A stretch of DNA of 64,000 nucleotides from Mycolicibacterium sp. (GTDB lineage Bacteria; Actinomycetota; Actinomycetes; Mycobacteriales; Mycobacteriaceae), in contig JACJWN010000010.1 in the NCBI GenBank assembly GCA_020637165.1, forward strand, positions 62,001 to 126,000, given 5' to 3'. The position numbers were made by a program, and so were the translations under genes. The notes under the pieces were generated by a model. It searched no databases, was not told where the DNA came from, and saw nothing but the letters and a program-made list of their open reading frames with translations. Of this stretch, positions 8,520 to 16,933 are shown one piece after another (the stretch's first letter is position 1; each line of letters starts with the position of its first letter).

Positions 8520-9721
8520 CGGAACGCCGCGTGCCCGGTGAGGGCACGTCCGATGGACAGCAGGTGCATCTCGGAGGTGCCCTCGTAGGTCAGCACCGAC
8601 TCCAGGTTGTTGGCGTGCCGCAGCGGTGAGTACTCCAAGGTGATGCCGCTGCCGCCCAGCAGGGTGCGGCATTCACGGGCGATCGCCAGGGCCTCGCGCA
8701 CGTTGTTGAGCTTGCCGAGGCTGATCTGCTCGGGTCGCGCGCCGCCGGCGTCCTTGATGCGGCCCAGGTGGATGGCCAATAGCGCTCCCTTGCCCAGCTC
8801 CAGGGTCATGTTCGCCAGCTTCTCCTGGGTGAGCTGGAAGCTGGACAGCGGCCGGTCGAACACCTCCCGGTTCGCGGTGTAGCCGAGGGTTGTCTCCAGA
8901 GCGTCGCGGGCCGCCCCGAGTGCGCCGAAGACGATGCCGAAGCGGGCCTCGTTCAGGCACGACAGCGGCGCCCCGAGTCCGATGGCACCGGGCAGTTGCG
9001 CCGATGCGGGCAGCCGGACGTCGTCCAGCACGAGTTCGGAGGTGACCGAGGCGCGCAGCGAGAGTTTGCGGTGAATGAGGTTGGCGGTGAATCCCGGTGT
9101 GCCGGTGGGCACCAGGAAGCCCCGGATCCCGTCGTCGGTCTGCGCCCAGACGGTCGCCACGTCGGCGAGGTTGCCGTTGGTGATCCACATCTTGGTTCCG
9201 TTGAGCACCCAATCGGATCCGTCCCTGCGGGCCCGGGTACGCATGCCGGCCGGGTTGGAGCCGAAGTCGGCCTCGGTGAGCCCGAAACAGCCGATCGCCT
9301 CACCGGCGGCCAGCCTCGGCAGCCATTCCTGTTTCTGTTCCTCCGACCCGTAGTGGTGGATCGAGAACATCGACAACGATCCCTGCACCGAGACGAAGCT
9401 GCGGAAGCCGCTGTCGCCGGCCTCGAGTTCCATACAGGCCAGGCCGTAGCTGACGGCGTTGGTCCCGGCGCAGCCGTAACCCTGCAGGTGCATGCCCATC
9501 ACGCCGAGGTCGCCGAACTCCTTAGCCAGTTCCCTTGGCAACGTGGCCGATTCGAACCAGCCGGCGAGGTGGGGGCGGAGCCGGCTGTCGACGAACCGGC
9601 GCACCGTGGCGGCGATATCGCGTTCGTCGTCATCGAGCAGCCGGTCGACGTCGAACAGTTCGAGCGGGCTGTAGGTGATCCCAGTGGATGCTGCGGTGGT
9701 GGATGCGGCTGTGGTCGTCAT
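8516..9721 (-). CDS. fadE7: Acyl-CoA dehydrogenase FadE7-like (glutaryl-CoA dehydrogenase group)
   Basis: At 401 residues this is a normal-length FAD acyl-CoA dehydrogenase. Visible marks are MGMHLQGYGCAGTNAVSYGL, CFGLTEADFGSNPAGM, NGTKMWITNGNLADVATVWAQ and the catalytic Glu region TYEGTSEMHLLSIGRALTG. The GYGCAG segment is typical of glutaryl-CoA dehydrogenases, so lysine or tryptophan breakdown, or another short-chain dicarboxyl-CoA, is plausible. It resembles Rv0400c (FadE7). ATG 9721 begins MTTTAAST; the longer in-frame ATG at 9775 lies in the shared promoter. A TetR gene is divergent and probably related. Confidence 0.88.
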   Translation of the reverse strand: MTTTAASTTAASTGITYSPLELFDVDRLLDDDERDIAATVRRFVDSRLRPHLAGWFESATLPRELAKEFGDLGVMGMHLQGYGCAGTNAVSYGLACMELEAGDSGFRSFVSVQGSLSMFSIHHYGSEEQKQEWLPRLAAGEAIGCFGLTEADFGSNPAGMRTRARRDGSDWVLNGTKMWITNGNLADVATVWAQTDDGIRGFLVPTGTPGFTANLIHRKLSLRASVTSELVLDDVRLPASAQLPGAIGLGAPLSCLNEARFGIVFGALGAARDALETTLGYTANREVFDRPLSSFQLTQEKLANMTLELGKGALLAIHLGRIKDAGGARPEQISLGKLNNVREALAIARECRTLLGGSGITLEYSPLRHANNLESVLTYEGTSEMHLLSIGRALTGHAAFR

Positions 9722-9749
9722 GGCTTTCCGGCGTTCTCTCGGGGGGTTA

Positions 9750-9771
9750 CCGGCCCAGGCTAGTGGGCCGG
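9750..9771. promoter_or_regulatory. Palindrome between fadE7 and the divergent tetR
   Basis: CCGGCCCA at 9750-9757 is the exact complement of TGGGCCGG at 9764-9771, with a 6 base centre. It lies between the two divergent start codons, where an autoregulating TetR repressor usually binds. The tetR gene itself looks leaderless: TACTGT at 9811-9816 is a good -10 box six bases before the GTG at 9823. Confidence 0.4.
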
Positions 9772-9822
9772 GCACTCTGACGAAACCCTCAGTAATGAGT
9801 TCCCGGCTGCTACTGTGCGGAC

Positions 9823-10473
9823 GTGCCGGATTCGACGCCAGCGCCGCCGCAGATGCCGGTCAACCGGCTCGAGCGCCGCAAGCAGCGCACCCGGACGGCG
9901 CTGATCAGGGCCGCTCAAACGCTGATCGCCGAGGGGCGGCTCGCCGTCCCGGTCCTGGAGATCACCCAGCTCGCCGACGTCGGAATGGGATCCTTCTACA
10001 ACCACTTCGACAGCAAGGAACAACTCTTCGACGCCGCCGTCGCCGACGTGCTGGATTCCTACGGTGCGCTGCTGGACACGCTGACCGCCCAGATGGAAGA
10101 CCCGGCCGAGATCTTCGCGGCGAGCTTCCGGCTGACCGGCCGGTTCTTCCGGCGGCGTCCCGAGGAGAGCCGGATCCTGCTCGCGAACTGGGGCACGCTG
10201 ATGTCCTCCGATCGGGGCCTGGCCCCGCGTGCCCTGCGCGATATCAAGGCCGCGACGGCGGCCGGGCGGTTCCAGCTGGAGGATCCCGAACTGGCGCTGG
10301 CCGTCTCGGCCGGAATCCTGATGGGGCTCGGGGCGCTGTTGCAGAAGGATCCCGAGCGCGACGACGCCGCCACCACCGACGCGGTGACCGAGGATCTGCT
10401 GCGCATGTTCGGGATGTCGGCCCGGGCCGCCCACGCCGTCTGCACTCGGGCGCTGCCCGAGGTCCGGTTGTAG
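9823..10473 (+). CDS. TetR-family transcriptional regulator
   Basis: This 216-residue regulator has the HTH region LERRKQRTRTALIRAAQTLI, LEITQLADVGMGSFYNHF and DSKEQLFDAAVADVL. It begins with GTG, seven bases after the -10 box TACTGT. Its divergent position next to fadE7 suggests that it represses that acyl-CoA dehydrogenase and itself through the palindrome at 9750-9771. The effector is probably an acyl-CoA or related acid, which is inference from context only. Confidence 0.9.
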   Translation: MPDSTPAPPQMPVNRLERRKQRTRTALIRAAQTLIAEGRLAVPVLEITQLADVGMGSFYNHFDSKEQLFDAAVADVLDSYGALLDTLTAQMEDPAEIFAASFRLTGRFFRRRPEESRILLANWGTLMSSDRGLAPRALRDIKAATAAGRFQLEDPELALAVSAGILMGLGALLQKDPERDDAATTDAVTEDLLRMFGMSARAAHAVCTRALPEVRL

Positions 10474-10490
10474 GGCGGCGCGGGGCTGGG

Positions 10491-12266
10491 TCAGTGCCGG
10501 CCGGAATGGCGCGCGGCGTACGGCCAGGGCTCGTTGCGTTCTGGAACCGATTCGGCCCGGGCATGTTTGAGCTGCGTCTGCAGATGCTTCCGGAGCTCGT
10601 GCAGGTCCGGGTCGTCCCAGCGGTTGTGGCTTTCGATGGGATCGGAACTCAGGTCGTAGAGCTCCCACTGGTCATCCAGCGGGCTGGTCCGGTACGCCTC
10701 GCCGCCGAGACCGTTGCCGGCCAGGTGGCGCACCCCCGGTTCGGTCCAGGTCGACGGGTCGTCGAAGCTGCGCACCAGCTTCCACAGGTGTCCGCTGCCG
10801 CCGGGAGCGGCGGTCTCGTCGACCTTGGCCACCAGGCCCTCGAAGTTCGCCGCGGTGTGGGCCGGAATCCGGATGCGCAACGGCGGCGGCGGGTTGGAGG
10901 TCTGCTTGAGCTGGCGTCCCAGCCCGGAGGCCCCGGAGTCTCCCTCAAGCACGTTGTCGCGGGTCATCAGATACACCGCGCGGTCTGCGTCGGCCGAGGC
11001 GCCGTCGACGACGGGCATCAGGTTGCGTCCGGGCAGCGGATGAACTTCCGTGAACGACTCCCGCAGGGTCTCGGTGACGGCGGCGACGTCGATGCCGGCC
11101 GCGCCGAGCAGCGTCGGAACCAGATCGACGTGTGACGTCGGCGCGTCCACCACCCGCGGCTCGGTGGCGTCCCGGCCGACCCGGGCGATGGTGAACGGCA
11201 CCCGGGTGGCCTCGTCATAAAGGTTGAACCATTTCTGGTGCAGACCGCCGTGCGCGCCCAGCAGATCGCCGTGGTCGGCGGTGCGCACCAGCACGGCGTC
11301 GTCGCCACCCTGACTCACCGCGCGGCGCACCTTGTCGATCGGGCCGTCGACCTCGGCGTGCAACCGGTAGTACAGGTCGCGATAACGCTGGCCGAAGCGG
11401 TCATAGACCTGCTGGATCATCGCCGCCGGCCCGTATCCGGAGTAGTACGCCTCCCGGAAAGCGATCTGGGCGGCGGGCTTGGTGCGCAGATCCTCCTCGG
11501 CGGTCGGGGGCGGCGGCACATGTGGCGGGTCCGCCGGTGACGGCGGGACCGGGCTGCGCACCGCCCAGGTGGGGAACAGCACGATGTCGTGCGGGTTGAC
11601 GAAGCTGGCCACCAGCAAGAAGGGCCGTAGCGCATCCGGGTCGCCGGCCCGCCGCCGCGCGTAACGGTCGGTCAGCCAGGCCACCACCCGGTCGGCGATC
11701 AGCGGATCCCGGCGCAGACCGCAGTTGGCCATCCCGGCGCCGTGCGGTTCCGGGCCGACCCATCCGGAGAAGCCGTAGGGCTTCAGCGGATCGGCGTCGA
11801 GGTAGCGCTGGACCGCCGCCTGGTCGACCACCCCGTGATCGTCGTTGGTGGCCAGCGGGCGGCCGGTCGCCGGATCGGTCAGGTCGGCGTGGGAGATATG
11901 CCACTTGCCGTCATAGTGGGTGTCATAGCCCGCGGCGCGGAACCAGTTGCCCAGCGTCGGCACCTCCCCGGGGCGCAGCCAGCGCATCCGGGAGTCGTCG
12001 TAGACCTTGCCGAGGCCGTCGGTCTGGGTCACGCCGTGCAGGTCGGGGTAGTGCCCGGTGAAGATGGTGGGACGGCTGGGGACACAGGCCAGCGACCCGG
12101 TGTAGTGCCGGGTGAAGCTCACCCCGTGTTCGTCGAACCAGCGCTGGCCGGACAGCGTGCGCTGCCGCCAGTCGAGGACGTCCCGGGACTCGTACGGTGG
12201 GATCGCGCGTTCCTCGTCGGTCATCACGATGACGATGTCGGGGCGTCCGAACACCGGTTTGATCAT
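10491..12266 (-). CDS. Type I sulfatase (arylsulfatase family, formylglycine-dependent)
   Basis: This 591-residue protein carries the sulfatase activation motif CVPSR with Cys61 in GSLACVPSRPTIFTGHYP; the Cys should be converted to formylglycine. Metal-binding parts include the opening PDIVIVMTDEER and the later VRTADHGDLLGAHG. It would hydrolyse sulfate esters. No signal peptide is seen, so it is cytoplasmic. Its ATG at 12266 overlaps the stop of the SRPBCC gene (ATGA). The much longer open frame upstream overlaps that gene and is not coding. The substrate is unknown; sulfated sterols or lipids are possible. Confidence 0.9.
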   Translation of the reverse strand: MIKPVFGRPDIVIVMTDEERAIPPYESRDVLDWRQRTLSGQRWFDEHGVSFTRHYTGSLACVPSRPTIFTGHYPDLHGVTQTDGLGKVYDDSRMRWLRPGEVPTLGNWFRAAGYDTHYDGKWHISHADLTDPATGRPLATNDDHGVVDQAAVQRYLDADPLKPYGFSGWVGPEPHGAGMANCGLRRDPLIADRVVAWLTDRYARRRAGDPDALRPFLLVASFVNPHDIVLFPTWAVRSPVPPSPADPPHVPPPPTAEEDLRTKPAAQIAFREAYYSGYGPAAMIQQVYDRFGQRYRDLYYRLHAEVDGPIDKVRRAVSQGGDDAVLVRTADHGDLLGAHGGLHQKWFNLYDEATRVPFTIARVGRDATEPRVVDAPTSHVDLVPTLLGAAGIDVAAVTETLRESFTEVHPLPGRNLMPVVDGASADADRAVYLMTRDNVLEGDSGASGLGRQLKQTSNPPPPLRIRIPAHTAANFEGLVAKVDETAAPGGSGHLWKLVRSFDDPSTWTEPGVRHLAGNGLGGEAYRTSPLDDQWELYDLSSDPIESHNRWDDPDLHELRKHLQTQLKHARAESVPERNEPWPYAARHSGRH

Positions 12267-12706
12267 GCGATCCCTCCCAATCGTGCGGTCAGCCCGTCGA
12301 GCATCACATCGGACTGCTTGGCCATGATGCGGCAGATGGCGCGCTCCGCGAGGGCCGCCAGTGGGTTCGATCCCGTCTCGACGGTGGTGGTGAGCGTGAC
12401 GGTCGCTCCCTCGCCGAAGGTGCCCACCGTCCAGCTGTTGGAGACCCGGCCCAGCCGTCGGGGCAGGCCTTCGATGTCGTAAGTCAGAACGCTCGGGGCG
12501 GCGTATGCGGTGATCCGCTCGACGAGCGTGTAGCGCCCCGCCTGGACCCGTCGCGAGGTCCCGAGGGGGCCGTCGGACCCGTGCTCCAGGATGCAGGAGT
12601 GGTCGACGTTGGCCGCCCAGGAACTGATCGCGCCGAAGTCGGCCAGGACATCCCACACCGCTTGCGGCGGCGCGGCGACCGTCCGGAACCGGCTCAGGGT
12701 TGCCAT
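12263..12706 (-). CDS. SRPBCC (START/polyketide-cyclase-like) protein
   Basis: This 147-residue protein reads as a single SRPBCC domain: RFRTVAAPPQAVWDVLADFG at the start, then SSWAANVDHSCIL, RRVQAGRYTLVERITAY and a C-terminal helix ICRIMAKQSDVMLDGLTARL. Such domains bind hydrophobic ligands in a deep pocket and serve as carriers, cyclases or aromatases. It lies upstream of and overlaps the sulfatase, so the pair may process one lipidic substrate. No catalytic residue set is recognisable. Confidence 0.85.
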   Translation of the reverse strand: MATLSRFRTVAAPPQAVWDVLADFGAISSWAANVDHSCILEHGSDGPLGTSRRVQAGRYTLVERITAYAAPSVLTYDIEGLPRRLGRVSNSWTVGTFGEGATVTLTTTVETGSNPLAALAERAICRIMAKQSDVMLDGLTARLGGIA

Positions 12707-12780
12707 CGCTCCAGCATAGGGTCAGCGGTGGGTCCGGCGGCGATCCGCCGATGTTCGGGATCACGGTGACCTGGGTCGCA

Positions 12781-12786
12781 TAGGGT
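12781..12786 (+). promoter_or_regulatory. -10 box of a leaderless fadD2 transcript
   Basis: TAGGGT fits the mycobacterial TANNNT -10 pattern. It ends six bases before the ATG at 12793, and no ribosome site lies between, so transcription would begin at or one base before the start codon. Confidence 0.5.
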
Positions 12787-12792
12787 TGTGTG

Positions 12793-14472
12793 ATGACCAG
12801 TCTCTCGGACCTGCGGACGCAGGCATTGGCCAAGCTCGGGCAGTTGGCGGAACGCGGTTCGGCCGAGTTGCACTACCTGCAGAAGATGATCTCCTCGGGT
12901 GCCTTCGGGCTGGAGCCCCCACAGAACTTCGCCGCGTTGGCTGCCGACATCCGGCGCTGGGGCGAGGTCGGGATGATCCCGTCGCACAACGCCCGGCGCA
13001 ACCCCAACCGGCTGGCGCTCATCGACGACGAGGGCCCCATGACCTTCGCCGAACTCAACGAGGCCGTCAACGCCGCGACCAACGGATTGCTGGAGATGGG
13101 GGTCAGGGGAGGCGACGGGGTGGCGATCCTGTGCCGCAACCACCGCTGGTTCCTGATCGCCAATTACGCGTGCGCCCGGGTGGGAGCGCGCACCATCCTC
13201 ATGAACACCGAATTCTCCGGCCCGCAGATCCGCGATGTCGCGGCCCGTGAGGGCGGCAAGGTCATCATCTACGACGACGAGTACTCCGAGGCGGTCAAGC
13301 TCGCCGAGACACCGCTGGGCAAGCTTCGGGCGCTAGGAACAAACCCCGATGCCGCCGAGCCGTCCGGGAGCACCGACGAAACCCTCGCCGAGCTGATCTC
13401 CCGCAGCTCCAAGTCCGACCCCCCGAAGGCCACCAAACGCTCGTCGATCATCATCCTGACCAGCGGCACCACCGGTACCCCGAAGGGCGCCAACCGGCAC
13501 GCCCCGCCCACGCTCGCCCCCATCGGCGGGGTGCTCTCCGCGGTCCCGTTCAAATCCGGTGAGGTCACCGCGCTTCCGTCGCCGATGTTCCACGCGCTGG
13601 GCTATCTGCACGCCACCATCGCCATGACGCTCGGCTCGACGCTGATCCTGCATCGACGCTTCAAGCCGGCCGTCGTCCTCGAGGACATCGCCAAGCACAA
13701 GGTGACCGCGCTGGTGGTGGTGCCGGTGATGCTGTCGCGGATGCTGGACACGCTCGAGGCCATGGAGACCAAGCCGGACCTGTCCTCGCTGCGGATCATC
13801 TTCGTCTCCGGCTCTCAGCTGGGCGCCGAACTTGCCACCCGCGCCATGAAGGACATCGGCCCGGTCGTCTACAACCTCTATGGGTCCACCGAGATCGCGT
13901 TCGTCTCCATCGCCCGTCCGCAGGATCTCAAGCGGAACCCGGCGACGGTCGGGCCGACGATCAAGGGCGTCAAGGTCAAAATCCTCGACGATCACGGCAA
14001 GGAGGTTCCGCACGGCAAGGTCGGGCGGATCTTCGTCGGCAACTTCTTCCCGTTCGAGGGTTACACCGGCGGTGGCAACAAGCAGGTCATCGACGGCCTG
14101 ATGTCCTCGGGCGACGTCGGCTATTTCGACGACCATGGGCTGCTCTACGTCAGCGGACGCGACGACGAGATGATCGTCTCGGGCGGGGAGAACGTCTTCC
14201 CCGCTGAGGTCGAGGACCTCATCAGCGGACATCCCGACGTCATCGAAGCCACCGCGATCGGCGTGGACGACAAGGACTTCGGCCAGCGGTTGCGGGCCTT
14301 CGTGGTGCTCAAGGACGGTGTGACGGTCACCGAGGACGAGATCAAGGATTACGTCCGCGACCACCTCGCCCGCTACAAGGTCCCGCGCGAGGTCGTGTTC
14401 ATCGACGAGCTGCCCCGCAACCCCACCGGGAAGATCCTCAAGCGGGAACTGCGCCAGATCGAGGTCCAGTAG
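12793..14472 (+). CDS. fadD2: Fatty-acid-CoA ligase FadD2
   Basis: This roughly 559-residue AMP-forming ligase should activate fatty acids to acyl-CoA. The ATP-binding loop is TSGTTGTPKGANRH, the acyl-site motif is NLYGSTEIAFVS, and the C-terminal part has SGGENVFPAEVEDLI, SGRDDEM and the catalytic Lys region RNPTGKILKREL. Length and position match Rv0270. A GTG immediately before the ATG (12790) could also be used. It converges on fadE6, with a strong hairpin between them. Ligase and dehydrogenase together suit fatty-acid uptake and beta-oxidation. Confidence 0.93.
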   Translation: MTSLSDLRTQALAKLGQLAERGSAELHYLQKMISSGAFGLEPPQNFAALAADIRRWGEVGMIPSHNARRNPNRLALIDDEGPMTFAELNEAVNAATNGLLEMGVRGGDGVAILCRNHRWFLIANYACARVGARTILMNTEFSGPQIRDVAAREGGKVIIYDDEYSEAVKLAETPLGKLRALGTNPDAAEPSGSTDETLAELISRSSKSDPPKATKRSSIIILTSGTTGTPKGANRHAPPTLAPIGGVLSAVPFKSGEVTALPSPMFHALGYLHATIAMTLGSTLILHRRFKPAVVLEDIAKHKVTALVVVPVMLSRMLDTLEAMETKPDLSSLRIIFVSGSQLGAELATRAMKDIGPVVYNLYGSTEIAFVSIARPQDLKRNPATVGPTIKGVKVKILDDHGKEVPHGKVGRIFVGNFFPFEGYTGGGNKQVIDGLMSSGDVGYFDDHGLLYVSGRDDEMIVSGGENVFPAEVEDLISGHPDVIEATAIGVDDKDFGQRLRAFVVLKDGVTVTEDEIKDYVRDHLARYKVPREVVFIDELPRNPTGKILKRELRQIEVQ

Positions 14473-14487
14473 CCCTCGCTTTTTGGC

Positions 14488-14547
14488 GCGAGCAGACGCA
14501 AAAGACCCCGACACGCCGGGCGTGCGGGGTCTTTTGCGTCTGCTCGC
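14488..14547. terminator. Bidirectional terminator between fadD2 and fadE6
   Basis: Bases 14488-14509 and 14526-14547 form a perfect 22 bp stem with a 16 base loop that is itself partly self-complementary. The arms contain AAAAG and CTTTT runs, so an A/T tract is available on each strand. It ends both convergent genes. The arm opening GCGAGCAGACGC resembles a sequence found at many mycobacterial intergenic terminators. Confidence 0.8.
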
Positions 14548-14561
14548 GGAGAGGGCCGGGG

Positions 14562-16760
14562 TTACGGGTCCCGGGGCAGGCCGAGCAGCCGCTCGGCGAT
14601 GATGTTCAGCTGCACCTCCGAGGTGCCGCCGTAGATGGTCGTGGCCCGGCTGGCGAGCAGGAACTCCGCCCACTTGCCCTGCAGCGAATCCTCCTCCCAG
14701 ATCGCGCCGTCGATGCCGAACGAGGACACCGCGAACTCCGCGTAGCCCTGGCCGGTGCGCATCGAGAGCAGCTTGGAGATCGCCGCCGAGGGCATCGCGT
14801 CACCGCCGGCCAGGGTCAGCAGCGTCGAGCGCAGGTTGAGCAGCTTCGCGGCGTGGCCCTCGGCGATCAGCTCCCCGGCCCGGTGATGGCCGACCTGGTC
14901 GAAATGCCCCCCGGCGGCGAACTCGACGAAACGGTCCAGGTTGGGCAGGAACCACGGCTCGCTGCTGCCGATCGAGACCCGCTCGGCGGTCAGCGTGTTG
15001 CGGCTGACCTCCCAACCGCTGTCCACCTCGCCGAGCACCATCTCGTCGGGCACGAACACGTCGTCGATGAACACTGTGTTGAACAACGCGTTGCCGGTCA
15101 GCTCACGCAGCGGTTTCACCTCGACCCCGGGCTGTTTCATGTCGAGCAGGAAGTACGTGATGCCGTTGTGCTTGGGTGCGTCCGGGTTCGTGCGGGCGAG
15201 CAGAGCGCCCCACTGGGAGAACTGTGCGGCGGTGGTCCAGATCTTCTGTCCGGTGATCCGCCAGCCACCCTCGACCTTGGTGGCCTTCGTGGTCAGTGCG
15301 GCCAGGTCCGAGCCGGCGCCCGGTTCGGAGAACAGCTGGCACCAGATCATCTCGCCGCGGAACGTGGGCGGCAGGAAGCGCTGCTTCTGTTCGTCGGTCC
15401 CATAGGCCACGATCGAGGGGATCAGCCAGGCCGCGATGCCCATGTTGGGCCGCTTGACCCGGCCGGTGGCGAACTCCTGGGCGATGATGATCTGCTCCAC
15501 CGGCGCGGCCGCGCGGCCCCACGGCGCGGGCAGGTGGGGCTGGACCCAGCCGCCCTCGGCGATCGCCGTCGTCCGCTCCTCCCGGGGGATGGCCTTCAGC
15601 GCGGCCACCTCGGCGCGGATCTCCTCGCGCAGCTTTTCGGTGTCCGGGTCGAGGTCGATGTCCAGCGGGCGCATGCCGGTGGTCGTGGCGGTGTCGAACA
15701 CCCGCTGCGGGTAATCGGTGGACCGGCCGAATGCCGCGACCAGGCCCAACGTGTGCCGATAGTAGACATTGGTGTCGTGCTCCCAGGTGAAACCGATGCC
15801 GCCGTGCACCTGGATGCAGTCCTGGGCGCAGTGCTGGGCAGCGGCGGGCGCCAGGGTCGCGGCCACCGCTGCGGCGAACTCGTAGTGGGTGGCCTCGTTA
15901 TCCCAATCCTGTTGTGCCGCTTCATCAATGGCGCGGGCGGCATCCCACACCGCCGCGGTCGCCCGCTCGGTGGTGGCAATCATCTCGGCGCACTTGTGCT
16001 TGATCGCCTGGAATTGTCCGATCGGCCGGCCGAACTGCTCGCGGATCTTGGCGTACTCCGAGGCGGTGTCGGTGGCCCAGCGGGCGATTCCCACGGCCTC
16101 GGCCGACAACAGCGTGGTGACGATCGCCCGGCCGGAGGACTGGGAGAGGTTCGACAGCAGTCGCCGGACATCGACCTCGATTCCGTTGGCACGCACGTGG
16201 GCCACCGGTCGCAGCGGATCCACCGATCGCAGTGGCTCGATCTCGAGCTCATCGGCGTCAAGCACCACCCATTCGATACCGCTTTCGATCGCGACCGGCA
16301 GCACCAGCACCGCCGCGTCGGCTGCAGCGGGGACCGAGCGCGCCTCGCCGCGGATGATCACGTTGCCGGCGTACCGGGTCGCGGTCAGTTCGGACTCCAG
16401 GGCGAAGGTGGCGACGGTTCGGCCGGCGGCCAGTTCGGCGAGCAGTTCGGCGTTCGGGTCGTGGGCGGCGATGAGTGCCCCGGCGATTGCGGAGGGGACG
16501 TACGGGCCGGGCACGGCGCCGTAGCCGAACTCGGCGATCGCGATCGCCAGCTCCAACAGGCCGAACCCCTGTCCGCCGACCGACTCGGCCAGATGCAGGC
16601 CGTGCAGGCCCTGATCGGCGGCACTGCTCCAGTAGGGCGGGGGTGTGCCGATGGGCGTTTCCAGTGCCGCGTGCAGGAATTCGGCGGGCGCCACCCGGCG
16701 CACCAGCGCTCGGACCGACTCGGCGAGGTCCTGGTGCTCGGATGTGATCGCGAGGGGCAT
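14562..16760 (-). CDS. fadE6: Double-domain acyl-CoA dehydrogenase FadE6
   Basis: At 732 residues this is twice the usual length, with two acyl-CoA dehydrogenase units in tandem (about 1-360 and 370-732), as in mycobacterial FadE6 (Rv0271c, about the same length). The first has FGRPIGQFQAIKHKCAEM and VHGGIGFTWEHD. The second has CQLFSEPGAGSDLAALTTKA, GQKIWTTAAQFSQWGALLAR and the C-terminal ATTIYGGTSEVQLNIIAERL. It should oxidise a bulky acyl-CoA. ATG 16760 has GAAGGCG upstream. A palindrome 35 bases before the start is a likely TetR site. Confidence 0.92.
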   Translation of the reverse strand: MPLAITSEHQDLAESVRALVRRVAPAEFLHAALETPIGTPPPYWSSAADQGLHGLHLAESVGGQGFGLLELAIAIAEFGYGAVPGPYVPSAIAGALIAAHDPNAELLAELAAGRTVATFALESELTATRYAGNVIIRGEARSVPAAADAAVLVLPVAIESGIEWVVLDADELEIEPLRSVDPLRPVAHVRANGIEVDVRRLLSNLSQSSGRAIVTTLLSAEAVGIARWATDTASEYAKIREQFGRPIGQFQAIKHKCAEMIATTERATAAVWDAARAIDEAAQQDWDNEATHYEFAAAVAATLAPAAAQHCAQDCIQVHGGIGFTWEHDTNVYYRHTLGLVAAFGRSTDYPQRVFDTATTTGMRPLDIDLDPDTEKLREEIRAEVAALKAIPREERTTAIAEGGWVQPHLPAPWGRAAAPVEQIIIAQEFATGRVKRPNMGIAAWLIPSIVAYGTDEQKQRFLPPTFRGEMIWCQLFSEPGAGSDLAALTTKATKVEGGWRITGQKIWTTAAQFSQWGALLARTNPDAPKHNGITYFLLDMKQPGVEVKPLRELTGNALFNTVFIDDVFVPDEMVLGEVDSGWEVSRNTLTAERVSIGSSEPWFLPNLDRFVEFAAGGHFDQVGHHRAGELIAEGHAAKLLNLRSTLLTLAGGDAMPSAAISKLLSMRTGQGYAEFAVSSFGIDGAIWEEDSLQGKWAEFLLASRATTIYGGTSEVQLNIIAERLLGLPRDP

Positions 16761-16794
16761 GGGGGATCGCCTTCACTGTCGTCGATGGCCAAGT

Positions 16795-16806
16795 AACCGG
16801 TCGGTT
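16795..16806 (-). promoter_or_regulatory. TetR-type palindrome upstream of fadE6
   Basis: AACCGGTCGGTT has perfect arms AACCG and CGGTT around GT, 35 bases before the fadE6 start. Palindromes of this size with CCG/CGG arms are common for actinobacterial TetR repressors of fatty-acid genes. The TetR gene immediately upstream on the same strand is the obvious candidate. Confidence 0.5.
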
Positions 16807-16849
16807 GGGACCGAGGGTACTCAACGGTGTCCCGGCCCTTTCCCGGGGC

Positions 16850-16909
16850 GCGAGCGTGCGTGTCGGTACGCCGGCACGCCGCCAGGGCGGTGCCTTCATG
16901 CACGCTCGC
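16850..16909 (-). terminator. Long inverted repeat after the TetR gene
   Basis: GCGAGCGTGC at 16850-16859 is the exact complement of GCACGCTCGC at 16900-16909. The 40 bases between contain further GC-rich complementary pieces. It sits between the TetR stop (16934) and the fadE6 promoter and may end TetR transcription. The arm resembles the GCGAGC arm of the fadD2/fadE6 terminator. Confidence 0.4.
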
Positions 16910-16933
16910 CGGCTCACTAAGCAAGGGGCCGGC

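Noticed and set aside
10491-12833. A 780-residue sulfatase
   Set aside because: The first 189 codons overlap the SRPBCC gene in another frame; the sulfatase begins at ATG 12266.
13333-14673. A 446-codon minus-strand open frame
   Set aside because: It lies antisense to fadD2 and across the terminator, and its composition is that of a shadow frame in high-GC DNA.
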